A stretch of DNA of 40,293 bases. It comes from Nitrospira sp. (GTDB lineage: Bacteria > Nitrospirota > Nitrospiria > Nitrospirales > Nitrospiraceae). Position numbers and translations under genes: made by a program. Positions 23,264 through 31,095 of the stretch are shown in pieces. Each line of letters begins with the position of its first letter. Within the stretch, counting starts at the first letter, position 1. Where the stretch lies: assembly GCA_024331095.1 (NCBI GenBank), contig JANDJE010000019.1:1-40293 (forward strand), in the 5' to 3' direction. A model generated the notes under the pieces. The model was not told where the DNA came from and ran no database searches. It saw only the letters and a program-made list of their open reading frames with translations.

Positions 23264-23953
23264 TCATGGAGCATCAACGGTCCACCGCCCCCGGCGGTCC
23301 GGCTGTTTGACGGCTTCGGCCAGCAAGGCGATAAAATCACGACGCGGGATTTCTTCCGCGCCGAATCGTCTTACGTGAGGGGAATATTGCTGGCAATCGA
23401 TGAGGCGGAAATTCCAGGCTTCGAGTCGCCGCACGAGAGAGACCAGCGCCGCTTTTGACGCATCATCGACCGAGGTAAACATGGATTCCGCGAAAAACGC
23501 GCCGCCGATCGCCACACCGTAGATCCCGCCGACCAACGTGCCCTCCCGCCAGGCCTCCGCGGAATGGGCGTATCCCAGCTCGTGCAAGCGAGTATAGGCC
23601 TCGATCATCTCAGGTGTAATCCAGGTTCCGCCGTTTGGATATTGTGGTCGGGGACCGGCGCAGCCCTCCATCACAGCGCGGAACTGCGTATCGAAAGTAA
23701 TGGAAAAGCGGCCGCCTCGAAGGGTGCGGTCCAAGCGCCGTGGCACGTGGAGTTTGGAAGGGAAGAGCACGGCTCTTGGATCGGGTGACCACCAGAGAAT
23801 GGGTTGGCCTTCGTTGTACCAGGGAAAGATGCCGTGCCGATAGGCTTCGAGCAGCCGCTCCGGACGCAAATCGCCCCCGACGGCCAGAAGCCCTTCCGGA
23901 GAGGCACATTCGACGGGTGGGAAACAAAGATTCTGTCGATTCAAGCGAACCAT
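23264..23953 (-). CDS. aat: Leucyl/phenylalanyl-tRNA-protein transferase
   Basis: A 229-residue enzyme from ATG 23953. It shows the family signature CFPPVECASPEGLLAVGGDL, AYRHGIFPWYNEGQPILWWS (split), RLDRTLRGGRFSITFDTQF, TWITPEMIEAYTRLHELGYAHS in pieces, GGIYGVAIGGAFFAESMF, SKAALVSLVRRLEAW and DCQQYSPHVRRFGAEEIPR. Aat adds leucine or phenylalanine from aminoacyl-tRNA to proteins with N-terminal lysine or arginine, marking them for ClpS/ClpAP degradation (N-degron pathway). The reading frame continues upstream to 24349, but that extension is low-complexity and not part of the family. Confidence 0.95.
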   Translation of the reverse strand: MVRLNRQNLCFPPVECASPEGLLAVGGDLRPERLLEAYRHGIFPWYNEGQPILWWSPDPRAVLFPSKLHVPRRLDRTLRGGRFSITFDTQFRAVMEGCAGPRPQYPNGGTWITPEMIEAYTRLHELGYAHSAEAWREGTLVGGIYGVAIGGAFFAESMFTSVDDASKAALVSLVRRLEAWNFRLIDCQQYSPHVRRFGAEEIPRRDFIALLAEAVKQPDRRGRWTVDAP

Positions 23954-24408
23954 TGCAACATACGATACGTCAAGCCTGGTAGAAAGGCTAGATCGGAGGA
24001 AAGAAGTGCGAGGGTGATCGACGATTAGGGGGACGGCTGCCCCGATCCGAGGCCGGCAGTTCCGATTGCGGCAGGCACTGTTTACTTCTTGTTCGAGGGA
24101 AGAGTGTGTTCTCGCCCATGTAAATGTCGGCAAAGGGGCTGATCGACGAATCAGCGTCACTTGAGAAGAGAGGGGCTGCCGTCCGCAACAGCCGTCTCCA
24201 ATGACGGGAAGCAGGTGCGAGGCGTGACCTGCCTGAGCCCCCGGCACCGTTGACCCGACGGATTGCGTCGAGGACATGCGCGGCGTCGGCGGCGAGAAGG
24301 TTACCGGCAGGCCGAGGCGAGCGGCGATCAGTTGCAGGCTACGGCGCACACTGTTTTATTGGAGAAGAATGCGCGAAGAGCAATGCACTCTTCAATCCAC
24401 ATGCCGAC
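23954..24408. other. Gene-free region between aat and the PEP-CTERM pseudogene
   Basis: About 455 bases with no recognisable gene. The minus-strand frame of aat stays open through it to 24349, but its translation is rich in S, P, R and G without any known motif. It may be intergenic or a remnant; it marks the change from core genes to the accessory block on the right. Confidence 0.4.
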
Positions 24409-25403
24409 TCATTTCCTCTCTCGGCCTTGCCGGTGCCGAATCGCTCCGGGAGCGGCAAGGCCGAAGCCGAACAGCCACGCTGCGGCCGGAAGCGGGCACC
24501 GGATTGCCACTGATCTCCTGGAACCCCACGCCGGAGGCACCGAGCGGATCCTTGAGGAAGGCCGAGGCGTTGCGCTGGAACCCGAGATCGCTGCCGCGGT
24601 CGTAGGCATAGGCGAAGAGGCGGTATTGCATCGTGAATGCCTCGCCCACGTCAATGTCGCTCAGGTCGACCGGGCGCGTCGCCGGACCGTCCTGCAGCAG
24701 TTCCAGGCCGGTCCAGCCCCTACCCCCTACCCGGTGTGCCGTCCAGGGCAGGTCGCCGGTGACGCCATTGTCGAAGGGATAGGGAAGTGCGGGAGAACAC
24801 GGTGGCGGTGTCCTGCCGCTGCCAGATCTCTTCACCGCCCTGGAATACCGAGACGGTGCCAACCATTCCGGCGTTCATGCAGATGGCGTCGCCCAGCGGG
24901 CAGAGTGGCCCGAACTCGACGTTCATCGAGGTGTTGAGTATGCCCTGGGTGTAGGTGAAGGTCAGTCGGTCGTCCGCGTGGTCCTTGACGTAGTCGCGGT
25001 AGACCAGCACCTCGACCGCGCTGCCGATATGCTCGACGGGCTTGCGGAAATTGTTCGGGCTGTCGGCGACGCCGTAGAAGGTCACGCCGTAATCGGCGAC
25101 TCCTGACAGAACAGACACCGGACGCCCCGTGCTGCTGGTTCCGATCTGTCGTTCCATCTCGAGCAGGCCGTCGGCACCCTCGGGATCGTTCGATCCCCCA
25201 AAGCCCGGCAGGTTCCCCGGCAGAATGCCCTGAGTCGGCGTGATGCCGTAGAGGAAGATATCGAAGCGCGCATCGGTCAGGGTGAGCGCGTCGGCCTGCG
25301 AGACTCCACAGAACATGGCAAGCACGGCCGTCATGGCCAAGAACCGTCGGTGATCGATTATGGGACCTTCCTGATGGTGACGGTATGAAAATGGACGAAC
25401 CAT
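24409..25403 (-). pseudogene. PEP-CTERM-type secreted protein gene with two frameshifts
   Basis: Three consecutive minus-strand frames build one protein of about 330 residues. Frame 1 (25403 to about 24785) gives a signal peptide (RRFLAMTAVLAMFCGVSQADA) and a mature part with FDIFLYGITPTQGILPGNLP, DYGVTFYG and LTFTYTQGILNTSMNVEFG, ending TATVFS. Frame 2 (about 24785-24496) continues LPYPFDNGVTGDLPWTA, LELLQDGP, FTMQYRLFAYAYDRGSDLGF. Frame 3 (about 24496-24409) supplies a sorting tail, PLPAAAWLFGFG, a hydrophobic stretch and a basic end (RHRQGRERK). VPLPAA-type tails are a known PEP-CTERM variant recognised by exosortase. Each break is explained by one extra C in a CCC run (near 24787 and 24494-24496). 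It is either decaying or affected by homopolymer sequencing errors. Confidence 0.7.
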
Positions 25404-25573
25404 TTCTCATTCCAGCGGCGGTGAGAAGCCATCGTCCATTAGCCAACCGTGACGCCTGGATGTTGAAGGAATGATTTCACGACCGCAGCCGGCGTATCCG
25501 TATCATGGATGAGGAGCCCATGGGCTGCTCGCTCCAGTTGCTGAATTGTTTCCGCGAGAATAGGAAGAGATGA

Positions 25574-25630
25574 ACGGAGACGCTATAGTCAGTTTTACAC
25601 AAGGGGTTATGAGTTACGTCACGTCTCCGT
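25574..25630. repeat. 9-bp inverted repeat around the 3' end of the LuxR-type gene
   Basis: ACGGAGACG (25574-25582) is the exact inverse of CGTCTCCGT (25622-25630), separated by 39 bases. It spans the stop region of the regulator gene and lies upstream of the PEP-CTERM gene on the same strand. It could be a stem-loop at the transcript end or paired operator half-sites. Confidence 0.3.
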
Positions 25631-26879
25631 GTAGCCCGAAGGGTTCTGTTGCAACCGTATTGGCAGCTCGCTGCGCGAACGTGCGCCGACTTTGCGAAAA
25701 ATAGCCTGCACCTGATTGGCCACGGTATGCTCACTGCAGTTACGGCGTTGGGCAATATCCCGGTTCGTGGAGCCCGCCAGCACTGCGCGCTCGGCACCTG
25801 TGAGTTTCGCCATGTGATCTGCTCGGACGAGCGGATAGGCGCCGATCAACAGCGTGTCGCCATGGACCACTAATTCCGCCAACGTGGCTCGTGGTCCGTT
25901 CGGTGAAAAAAATGCTGCGAGCTCTGTGAGCGATGATAAACCTAGTTTGCGAACTGCACGCGTCGTGCAGTTCGTCACGGCGGAGGGCGAGATCCCAAGC
26001 ATATAACCGATCTCTTTGCAGCTATGCCCTTGGCCGATGAATTCGGAGATCTGCCGCTCACGCAGCGTGAGGCCGCGCGGATCCGGAAACCTGGGATCAT
26101 TCTTGACCGCAAGGACGAAGCGGCGTCCGTCGGAATCGAAATGATCGACGAGCAACCAGCGGCCTCGTGTGAGCCCCTCCCAGGCTGCCAAGGCTCGGTC
26201 GGGATCATTGCGGCCTAGACGGGTTCGGAGTCGGTCGAGGCGGAAGACTGCCCCACGCAACGCGGCGCGTGCGGACGGACGTTCCGCGCCCTCACGGGCT
26301 TCGTAGAGGTTTCCGGCCCCATCGAAAATGGCCTCCACGGAAGGGGAGTCGAGGTCCAACGTCTGTGCGAATTCACGCAACCGGAGTCCGGCACCCAGAT
26401 GGCTTGCCACACATTGCCAGCGGTGGCGCTCCTGCGCGGTCGGTGCGATTCGTTCTGAAAACAACCAGCATAGAATGAGCGCGCTGCCTTGCCCTGTCAG
26501 CCCCTTGACCGCAATCTTATCGTGGACCACGCCATTCGTCATCTGTTGAACCACGGACGAAAGTTCTGGTTCTCGCGTGTACAGCGCTTCGCTCAGTGAG
26601 GTGACCGCCGACCCGCTACGGAAGAAACGGCTGACCCCCCGGGTTTGCACCTGCATACTGGTTGCAAGAATATCGCGCGCATATGCCGGTTCCAGTGCGG
26701 CAGAGCGCTCAAGAGACAAAGTTCTTTGGGTAGCGGTAGATGCCGATTGTGGGCCAGAACCCCCGCTTCGTCAGCGACGCCGCATGGTGGAGCACGCCGG
26801 TCATCCAGGTGTCGTCGTCACCTTCGAGGCAATACCCCTCTTCGATGAGCCCGATCCAATCTTTGGCGTTCATGACCAT
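25619..26879 (-). pseudogene. LuxR-type transcription regulator with two HTH domains, frameshifted near the N-terminus
   Basis: The main open frame runs from TTG 26719 to 25619 (366 residues). Its C-terminal part has two LuxR-type helix-turn-helix segments: LTLRERQISEFIGQGHSCKE followed by ISPSAVTNCTTRAVRKLGL (about 217-268), and LTGAERAVLAGSTNRDIAQR with CSEHTVANQVQAIFRKVG (about 306-352). The part before them resembles the sensory half of long LuxR-family regulators. Upstream, a second frame (26879-26709) encodes the expected start of such proteins, DWIGLIEEGYCLEGDDDTWM and HHAASLTKRGFWPTIGIYRY, and runs into a stop at YPKNFVS. One extra base near 26714-26719 restores a single protein of about 420 residues. 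Whether the shorter TTG-started form is made is unknown. Neighbouring PEP-CTERM gene is a plausible target. Confidence 0.7.
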
Positions 26880-26957
26880 GCGATAATCTTTCCTTGCCAG
26901 GGGCGGATGGGGATGCGTCTCTGCGGACAATCGCGCGATGCCGCTCGTCGCTACAGC

Positions 26958-28670
26958 TTATGCGCCATGTTTTTCGGCCGACGCCAGGATAGGCTGGAAC
27001 ATCGGATCGGCGTCCAGCACCGCCTTGAGCAGTTCCGTATTCAGGAAGTACCGCCACACCACGTCATCCTGCTCAGGCTTGTCGGCGATCTGGTCGAACC
27101 AGCGTTTGGCTTCTGTGAGGTGATGGAGCAGTGTGGCCTTGTCTCCGTAGTTCGGCATGAAGATCATGCAGTAAGCCATGGTGTATTCGGCCAAGAACTT
27201 GTCGATTGGCAGTTCAGCCAGCGCCAAGGCTGCTTCCGCGTCCGCGTAGGCCCTGACACTGTCCGGATCGTGCAGGATCCGGTTCCAGGCGACCTTGTTG
27301 ATGCGTGACCAGGCGAGTTGGAGCAGGGCTTCGGCTTTGGGCGTCTTCCGGTGTTCCGGAATATCGTGAACCAGCGACTCAAAAGTTTGAATCATCGGCA
27401 ACTGGTCATTATTCCACCGATATGCCATGCCGAGACGGAAACGATTATCCAACTGTTCGGGATGAGTTTCGGCCAATGTCTCCATGGGAGGCAGCATGCG
27501 ATACAAAAAATCCGCCGGAGTCGGTTCCGTGAGCCCTCCCATTTCCATGGTGTTTGCAAGGTCCAGGCGGGCCGATGCCGAGTAGATGTTCCAGTAGAAC
27601 TCATTGACGGCGCGCGCCAGCCCGTGGTCTTTGACCGTCAGGTTGTGTCTGTCGGCGGCCTGGCGCAGCAATGCGGTGTAGAGGTGTCTCGATAACACCG
27701 TCAGCGCGTCGGTTTGTCGAGGATCGATCAAGAGAATGCGGTTGAGCAATGCCACTCGGTCGCGCAAGTCGGGAAAAGCCGCCGCTCTGACCGCTGCGGC
27801 GGCCAGCGTGCCCGGTTGGTCTTGCGGAGACCACCAGGTCAACGAGTTCGGGATGGCGCGGCTTCGTTCCGTGGTAAAGGGAATGGTGTCGGGGCGCGCG
27901 TGGGCGGTCTCCGGTTTCGTCGGGACGGGAAGGAGAAATACCGCGATATCTCCCGAGAATCCGTGCTTCTTGAGGTTGGAGAACACCACCCACTGGGTGG
28001 TGATGGACTTCAACGCTCCTCTCGCCCGCTTCACTGTGTTGGTCCAACGCACGGTTCCAGGGGCATAGGTGACGGGGGACGTCAAAGGATCTTGGTAGTG
28101 AACCGTCACCTCGACTACCGCGGCTGGCACGCCGACGACGTTTCCGTCCGGTTTGAGCCGAAACGATCCGTCCGGAATATGTCTGCTGTTTGCCACGGTC
28201 AAATGGAGTCCGCTTCCCGGAGGAGAAACTCCTATCGAATCCATCACAAAGGCGGAAGGGGGGAGGTCCAGCATGTTGTCGCCGAAGAACACGAGCGGAC
28301 CCGTGCTGGGCCAGAGGACGTCCATGCCCGTGTCCGTGCGAGTCAACGTCTGTGCATGGGTTTCGGTCATTTCCCGCCAACACCGGTCGTAGAGTGAGTC
28401 GATCGTCGCCGAGGAGGGTGCGAGGTTTTTCCCCCGTTCTGTCAGCAGTCGATACTGGCAGGAAAAATCCAATTTGCCGAACGTGGCGCGGTCGCCTTGA
28501 GAAATCGCGGTGACATAGGTCAGCACGGTTTCGACGGCGGCTTTGTCCACTGGCGCTCTCTTTTTCTGCGAAAGAGCAGCCGCGAAGGAAGTGTCGAAGT
28601 TGAACGTCGCGAAGAGGGCCCCGCATCCCGACAGCGTGAGGATGATAGGCAGTCGCCGGATCAAGCTCAT
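26958..28670 (-). CDS. Large exported protein of unknown function
   Basis: A 570-residue protein from ATG 28670, preceded by AGAAGGA. The N-terminus is a signal sequence (MSLIRRLPIILTLSGCGALF); LSGC at 13-16 fits a lipobox, so lipidation at C16 is possible, although cleavage after TSFAAA is an alternative. Residues about 45-115 (VETVLTYVTAISQGDRATFG, then LYDRCWREMTETHA) look like an NTF2-like or DUF-type helical start. The middle contains beta-rich sequence (VVEVTVHYQDPLTSPVTYA). The C-terminal half is helical with TPR-like flavour (RVALLNRILLIDPRQTDALT, AEALLQLAWSRINKVAWNRI). I recognise no catalytic motif. It lies downstream of the ECF sigma/anti-sigma pair on the same strand with a 216-base gap. 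Confidence 0.8.
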   Translation of the reverse strand: MSLIRRLPIILTLSGCGALFATFNFDTSFAAALSQKKRAPVDKAAVETVLTYVTAISQGDRATFGKLDFSCQYRLLTERGKNLAPSSATIDSLYDRCWREMTETHAQTLTRTDTGMDVLWPSTGPLVFFGDNMLDLPPSAFVMDSIGVSPPGSGLHLTVANSRHIPDGSFRLKPDGNVVGVPAAVVEVTVHYQDPLTSPVTYAPGTVRWTNTVKRARGALKSITTQWVVFSNLKKHGFSGDIAVFLLPVPTKPETAHARPDTIPFTTERSRAIPNSLTWWSPQDQPGTLAAAAVRAAAFPDLRDRVALLNRILLIDPRQTDALTVLSRHLYTALLRQAADRHNLTVKDHGLARAVNEFYWNIYSASARLDLANTMEMGGLTEPTPADFLYRMLPPMETLAETHPEQLDNRFRLGMAYRWNNDQLPMIQTFESLVHDIPEHRKTPKAEALLQLAWSRINKVAWNRILHDPDSVRAYADAEAALALAELPIDKFLAEYTMAYCMIFMPNYGDKATLLHHLTEAKRWFDQIADKPEQDDVVWRYFLNTELLKAVLDADPMFQPILASAEKHGA

Positions 28671-28886
28671 GGAAATTCCTTCTGTTAAATCTTGCGATGA
28701 AGTCTTGGCCAAACGATAGAGCATTGACTCTACCACGAGATCGTTCTGATCCGGTAGAGAGTCGGAGCCGATCATTCTTCCGCAGGGAGGACTGATGAAT
28801 GGAATGGCCCCTCTGATCGCCGCTCCTTTTGTTTGTGTTTGTTTGTGTCCCCGACATTGACGGCAGGGAGGAGAGTCCGGGAAGGG

Positions 28887-29225
28887 TTATCTGCGACCGG
28901 CGGCCGCCAAAATTCGTTCGCGCATCCGCGAACGATCGTAGGCCGTAAGGACCGGTGCGGGGATTCGTCGGCACAAGGAGACGGTCTGACGAAGGGAAAC
29001 GACGAAGTCCTCGCAACGGGGACAAGCTCCGAGGTGTCGGCGAATCTCCGCACAAACGTCGTGCGGCAGCTCGTCGTCGATGAAGGCCGACAATGCGCGA
29101 AGAATGCGGAGACATCGCCCCGATTTGCGGTGATGGGGGTCGGCTGATGAATGAGCCGAACGTTTGGAAGAGGAACGTTTGGCCATGGCGCGAGTCGCTT
29201 TCCTATGCGGTCTCATCTTGCTCAT
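28887..29225 (-). CDS. Zinc-finger (zf-HC2) anti-sigma factor
   Basis: A 112-residue protein with the anti-sigma zinc-binding domain: RCLRILRALSAFIDDELPHD and VCAEIRRHLGACPRCEDFV, with the HxxxCxxC pattern (H-L-G-A-C-P-R-C) typical of ZAS anti-sigma factors. No membrane helix follows, so it would be a soluble RsrA/ChrR-class protein that may release its sigma factor on oxidation or another cytosolic signal. ATG 29225 overlaps the sigma gene by 23 bases; ATG 29186 (MAKRSSSKR), 17 bases after the sigma stop, is an equally possible start. The immediate upstream gene is the ECF sigma factor, its expected partner. Confidence 0.85.
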   Translation of the reverse strand: MSKMRPHRKATRAMAKRSSSKRSAHSSADPHHRKSGRCLRILRALSAFIDDELPHDVCAEIRRHLGACPRCEDFVVSLRQTVSLCRRIPAPVLTAYDRSRMRERILAAAGRR

Positions 29226-29832
29226 GCAAAGCTTGGCGGTCGGCGAGGCCCCGTGCGCTGAGCTCGCGGCGGACGAACAAACGTGCGCGGTGAAGCCGAG
29301 ATTTGACGGCGCGTTCGTTCAATCCCATGACCGTTCCTACTTCTTTGGCGCTCAAGCCTTCCATGTCGCGCAGCACGAGCACCATTTTATATTTTGGGGG
29401 CAATCTGTCAATCGCGTCGTTAAGTGCCTGCCGCAGTTGCTTGTTCTGGAGCGCCTCCTCGGGGCTGAGATCGTCGACGGGGATCTGGAGATGAAATTCT
29501 CCGTCGCTCGTGGGCACAAACTCCTCCAGCGACAATTCACGTTGCGGGGCTCCTTTCCGGCGTCGCCGCATGCGCAGGCACGCGCGGGAGGCGATGGTAT
29601 AGAGCCAGGTGGAAATTTGCGCCTCGCCGCGGAACCGTGTGAATCCCCGATAGGCGTTCAAAAACGTTTCCTGCACCAAGTCTTTGGCCGCTTCGGTTTC
29701 TCCGCAGAGCCGGCTCGCGTAACGGTACATCAGATCTACATGGTCCCGATACAGCGTATCGAAAGCGTCCCGTATCTTGGCCGACGCGGAAGACCGCTCG
29801 CGCGGCGTGGGGTGAGAACGCGGGGACATCAT
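29203..29832 (-). CDS. ECF-type RNA polymerase sigma factor
   Basis: A 209-residue sigma-70-family protein with region 2 (FDTLYRDHVDLMYRYASRLC, AKDLVQETFLNAYRGFTRF, ISTWLYTIASRACLRMRRR, about residues 24-92) and region 4 (LRQALNDAIDRLPPKYKMVL, LSAKEVGTVMGLNERAVKSR, LHRARLFVRREL, about 132-195), lacking regions 1 and 3. It is followed by an overlapping zinc-finger anti-sigma gene, the standard arrangement. Its own promoter (29843-29872) looks like a sigma-70 promoter rather than an ECF one. Targets may include the exported proteins encoded on both sides. Confidence 0.93.
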   Translation of the reverse strand: MMSPRSHPTPRERSSASAKIRDAFDTLYRDHVDLMYRYASRLCGETEAAKDLVQETFLNAYRGFTRFRGEAQISTWLYTIASRACLRMRRRRKGAPQRELSLEEFVPTSDGEFHLQIPVDDLSPEEALQNKQLRQALNDAIDRLPPKYKMVLVLRDMEGLSAKEVGTVMGLNERAVKSRLHRARLFVRRELSARGLADRQALHEQDETA

Positions 29833-29842
29833 GAGCCGGATC

Positions 29843-29872
29843 AGTGTACGAGGGAGAGAGAAAAAGAGTCAA
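29843..29872 (-). promoter_or_regulatory. Sigma-70-type promoter of the ECF sigma gene
   Basis: On the minus strand TTGACT (29872-29867), an 18-base spacer and TACACT (29848-29843). The ATG at 29832 is 10 bases from the -10, so the leader would be only a few bases long. Confidence 0.55.
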
Positions 29873-29879
29873 GCCGGGG

Positions 29880-30899
29880 TTAGTGAGGGAGATGAAAGTC
29901 GACCACGGCTCCCCGCTCGTTCAGTTCGGCGGTGATGGAGTGGCCTTCCTTCATGCCGGCCAAAGCGGTTTTGCCGTGGGTCGCAGAATCGATCGGGACA
30001 ATCTGCTCGCCTTCGGGCGTCCACAATTTCAGGCTCGTACGGTCCGGCGCGGCGAATTCGAGCGGGCCCGTCACGAATCGGCGAGCCGTCGAGGGAGCAT
30101 GCGGCGCCGACAAGTCCGCCACCATATGCCGTTCATGAATGTACAAGGTCATCGTTTGTCCCACCCGGGCATTTTTGATGCCGATCTTGGCGTTCACGTT
30201 GATGATACCGAGGGGCGTTCGCAGGAAAATGAAGTTGGACTTCAGCTTGTCCACCGTGCCGGTCAGGATGAGGTGCGCGGCGGATCGTCCGGTAGGCAGT
30301 TGTCCGATCTGAAGGTCGAACTGCACGTCGTGCACGCCGATGACGGTGTCCGTCTCGTCCACTTCCACGGTGATGGGATCGCCTTCCCGGAAATCGGCCA
30401 GTGACCGCTCATAGGCGCCGAAAGCGACGGCTTTCTCCCCTTCCGGGCTCCATCGCAACAGTTTGGTCGGGTCGTCGTCGCTTCGTTTGAACGGTCCGCC
30501 GAGGTAGCGATGGACCAGCGATCCGTCGCTCCGCTTTCGGATATCGATGGCAGAGTGAACGTCATGGACCCAAAACGTCACCGCTTGGGATGCCAGCACG
30601 TTTTTGAGCGTCGTCTTTGAGCTCAGCGTGAGCAAACCGACCGGCGTTTTCAAGAACACAATGCCGGGCTTGGTTCTCCAAACCTGGCCCGTGAGGGTGA
30701 TCGACGGATTGGCGTCACTAATGGAAACGTCCGTTGCTTCGGTCGCTTGATCGGATTCCGGCTCTTCGACTGTCGCCGATTCCTCTTCGGCGAAATCCGG
30801 CGATTCGGCACGGGCGAGACAAGGCGAGAGAAGGATCAGGACGATCCCCAGACCGTAAAACAATCGGCTGATGAGGAATGACACCATCGTGGCATTCAA
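29880..30899 (-). CDS. Exported protein of two related halves, function unknown
   Basis: A 339-residue protein with a signal peptide (FLISRLFYGLGIVLILLSPC, cleavage likely after ARA; ATG 30887 is an alternative start four codons later). An acidic linker (EEESATVEEPESDQATEATD) is followed by two copies of the same unit: unit 1 with ITLTGQVWRTKPGIVFLKTP, VGLLTLSSKTTLKNV, FWVHDVHSAIDIRKR, LRWSPEGEKAV and DFREGDPITVEVDE; unit 2 with LILTGTVDKLKSNFIFLRTP, LGIINVNAKIGIKNA, LYIHERHMVADL, LKLWTPEGEQIV and GMKEGHSITAELNE. Each is about 125-135 residues and predicted all-beta. I do not recognise the family. It ends 47 bases before the ECF sigma start and may belong to the same envelope response. Confidence 0.8.
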   Translation of the reverse strand: MNATMVSFLISRLFYGLGIVLILLSPCLARAESPDFAEEESATVEEPESDQATEATDVSISDANPSITLTGQVWRTKPGIVFLKTPVGLLTLSSKTTLKNVLASQAVTFWVHDVHSAIDIRKRSDGSLVHRYLGGPFKRSDDDPTKLLRWSPEGEKAVAFGAYERSLADFREGDPITVEVDETDTVIGVHDVQFDLQIGQLPTGRSAAHLILTGTVDKLKSNFIFLRTPLGIINVNAKIGIKNARVGQTMTLYIHERHMVADLSAPHAPSTARRFVTGPLEFAAPDRTSLKLWTPEGEQIVPIDSATHGKTALAGMKEGHSITAELNERGAVVDFHLPH

Positions 30900-31095
30900 C
30901 CATCAAAACATCGCGCGAAACATTGCGGCGAGTAGGACTCGGGAAGGTGATCTGCCGGCGTACCCGCGGATCGCGCGTTGATCAATGCAGTGATGATATG
31001 CGAATAGCACGGGTCGCCGGGACAGTCAACCCGAAAACGGGTTTCGGGTGAAACGTGGGGGCCAAAAGGCGCTTGTGAACGAACCACGGAGCTAT

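Noticed and set aside
23954..24349. Possible 132-residue N-terminal extension of Aat
   Set aside because: Aat proteins begin close to the internal ATG at 23953; the extension is S/P/R-rich and unlike any known domain.
27601..29115. 504-codon open frame on the minus strand in a different frame
   Set aside because: It runs across the exported-protein gene, the 216-base gap and the anti-sigma gene in another frame; arginine/serine-rich shadow sequence without family resemblance.
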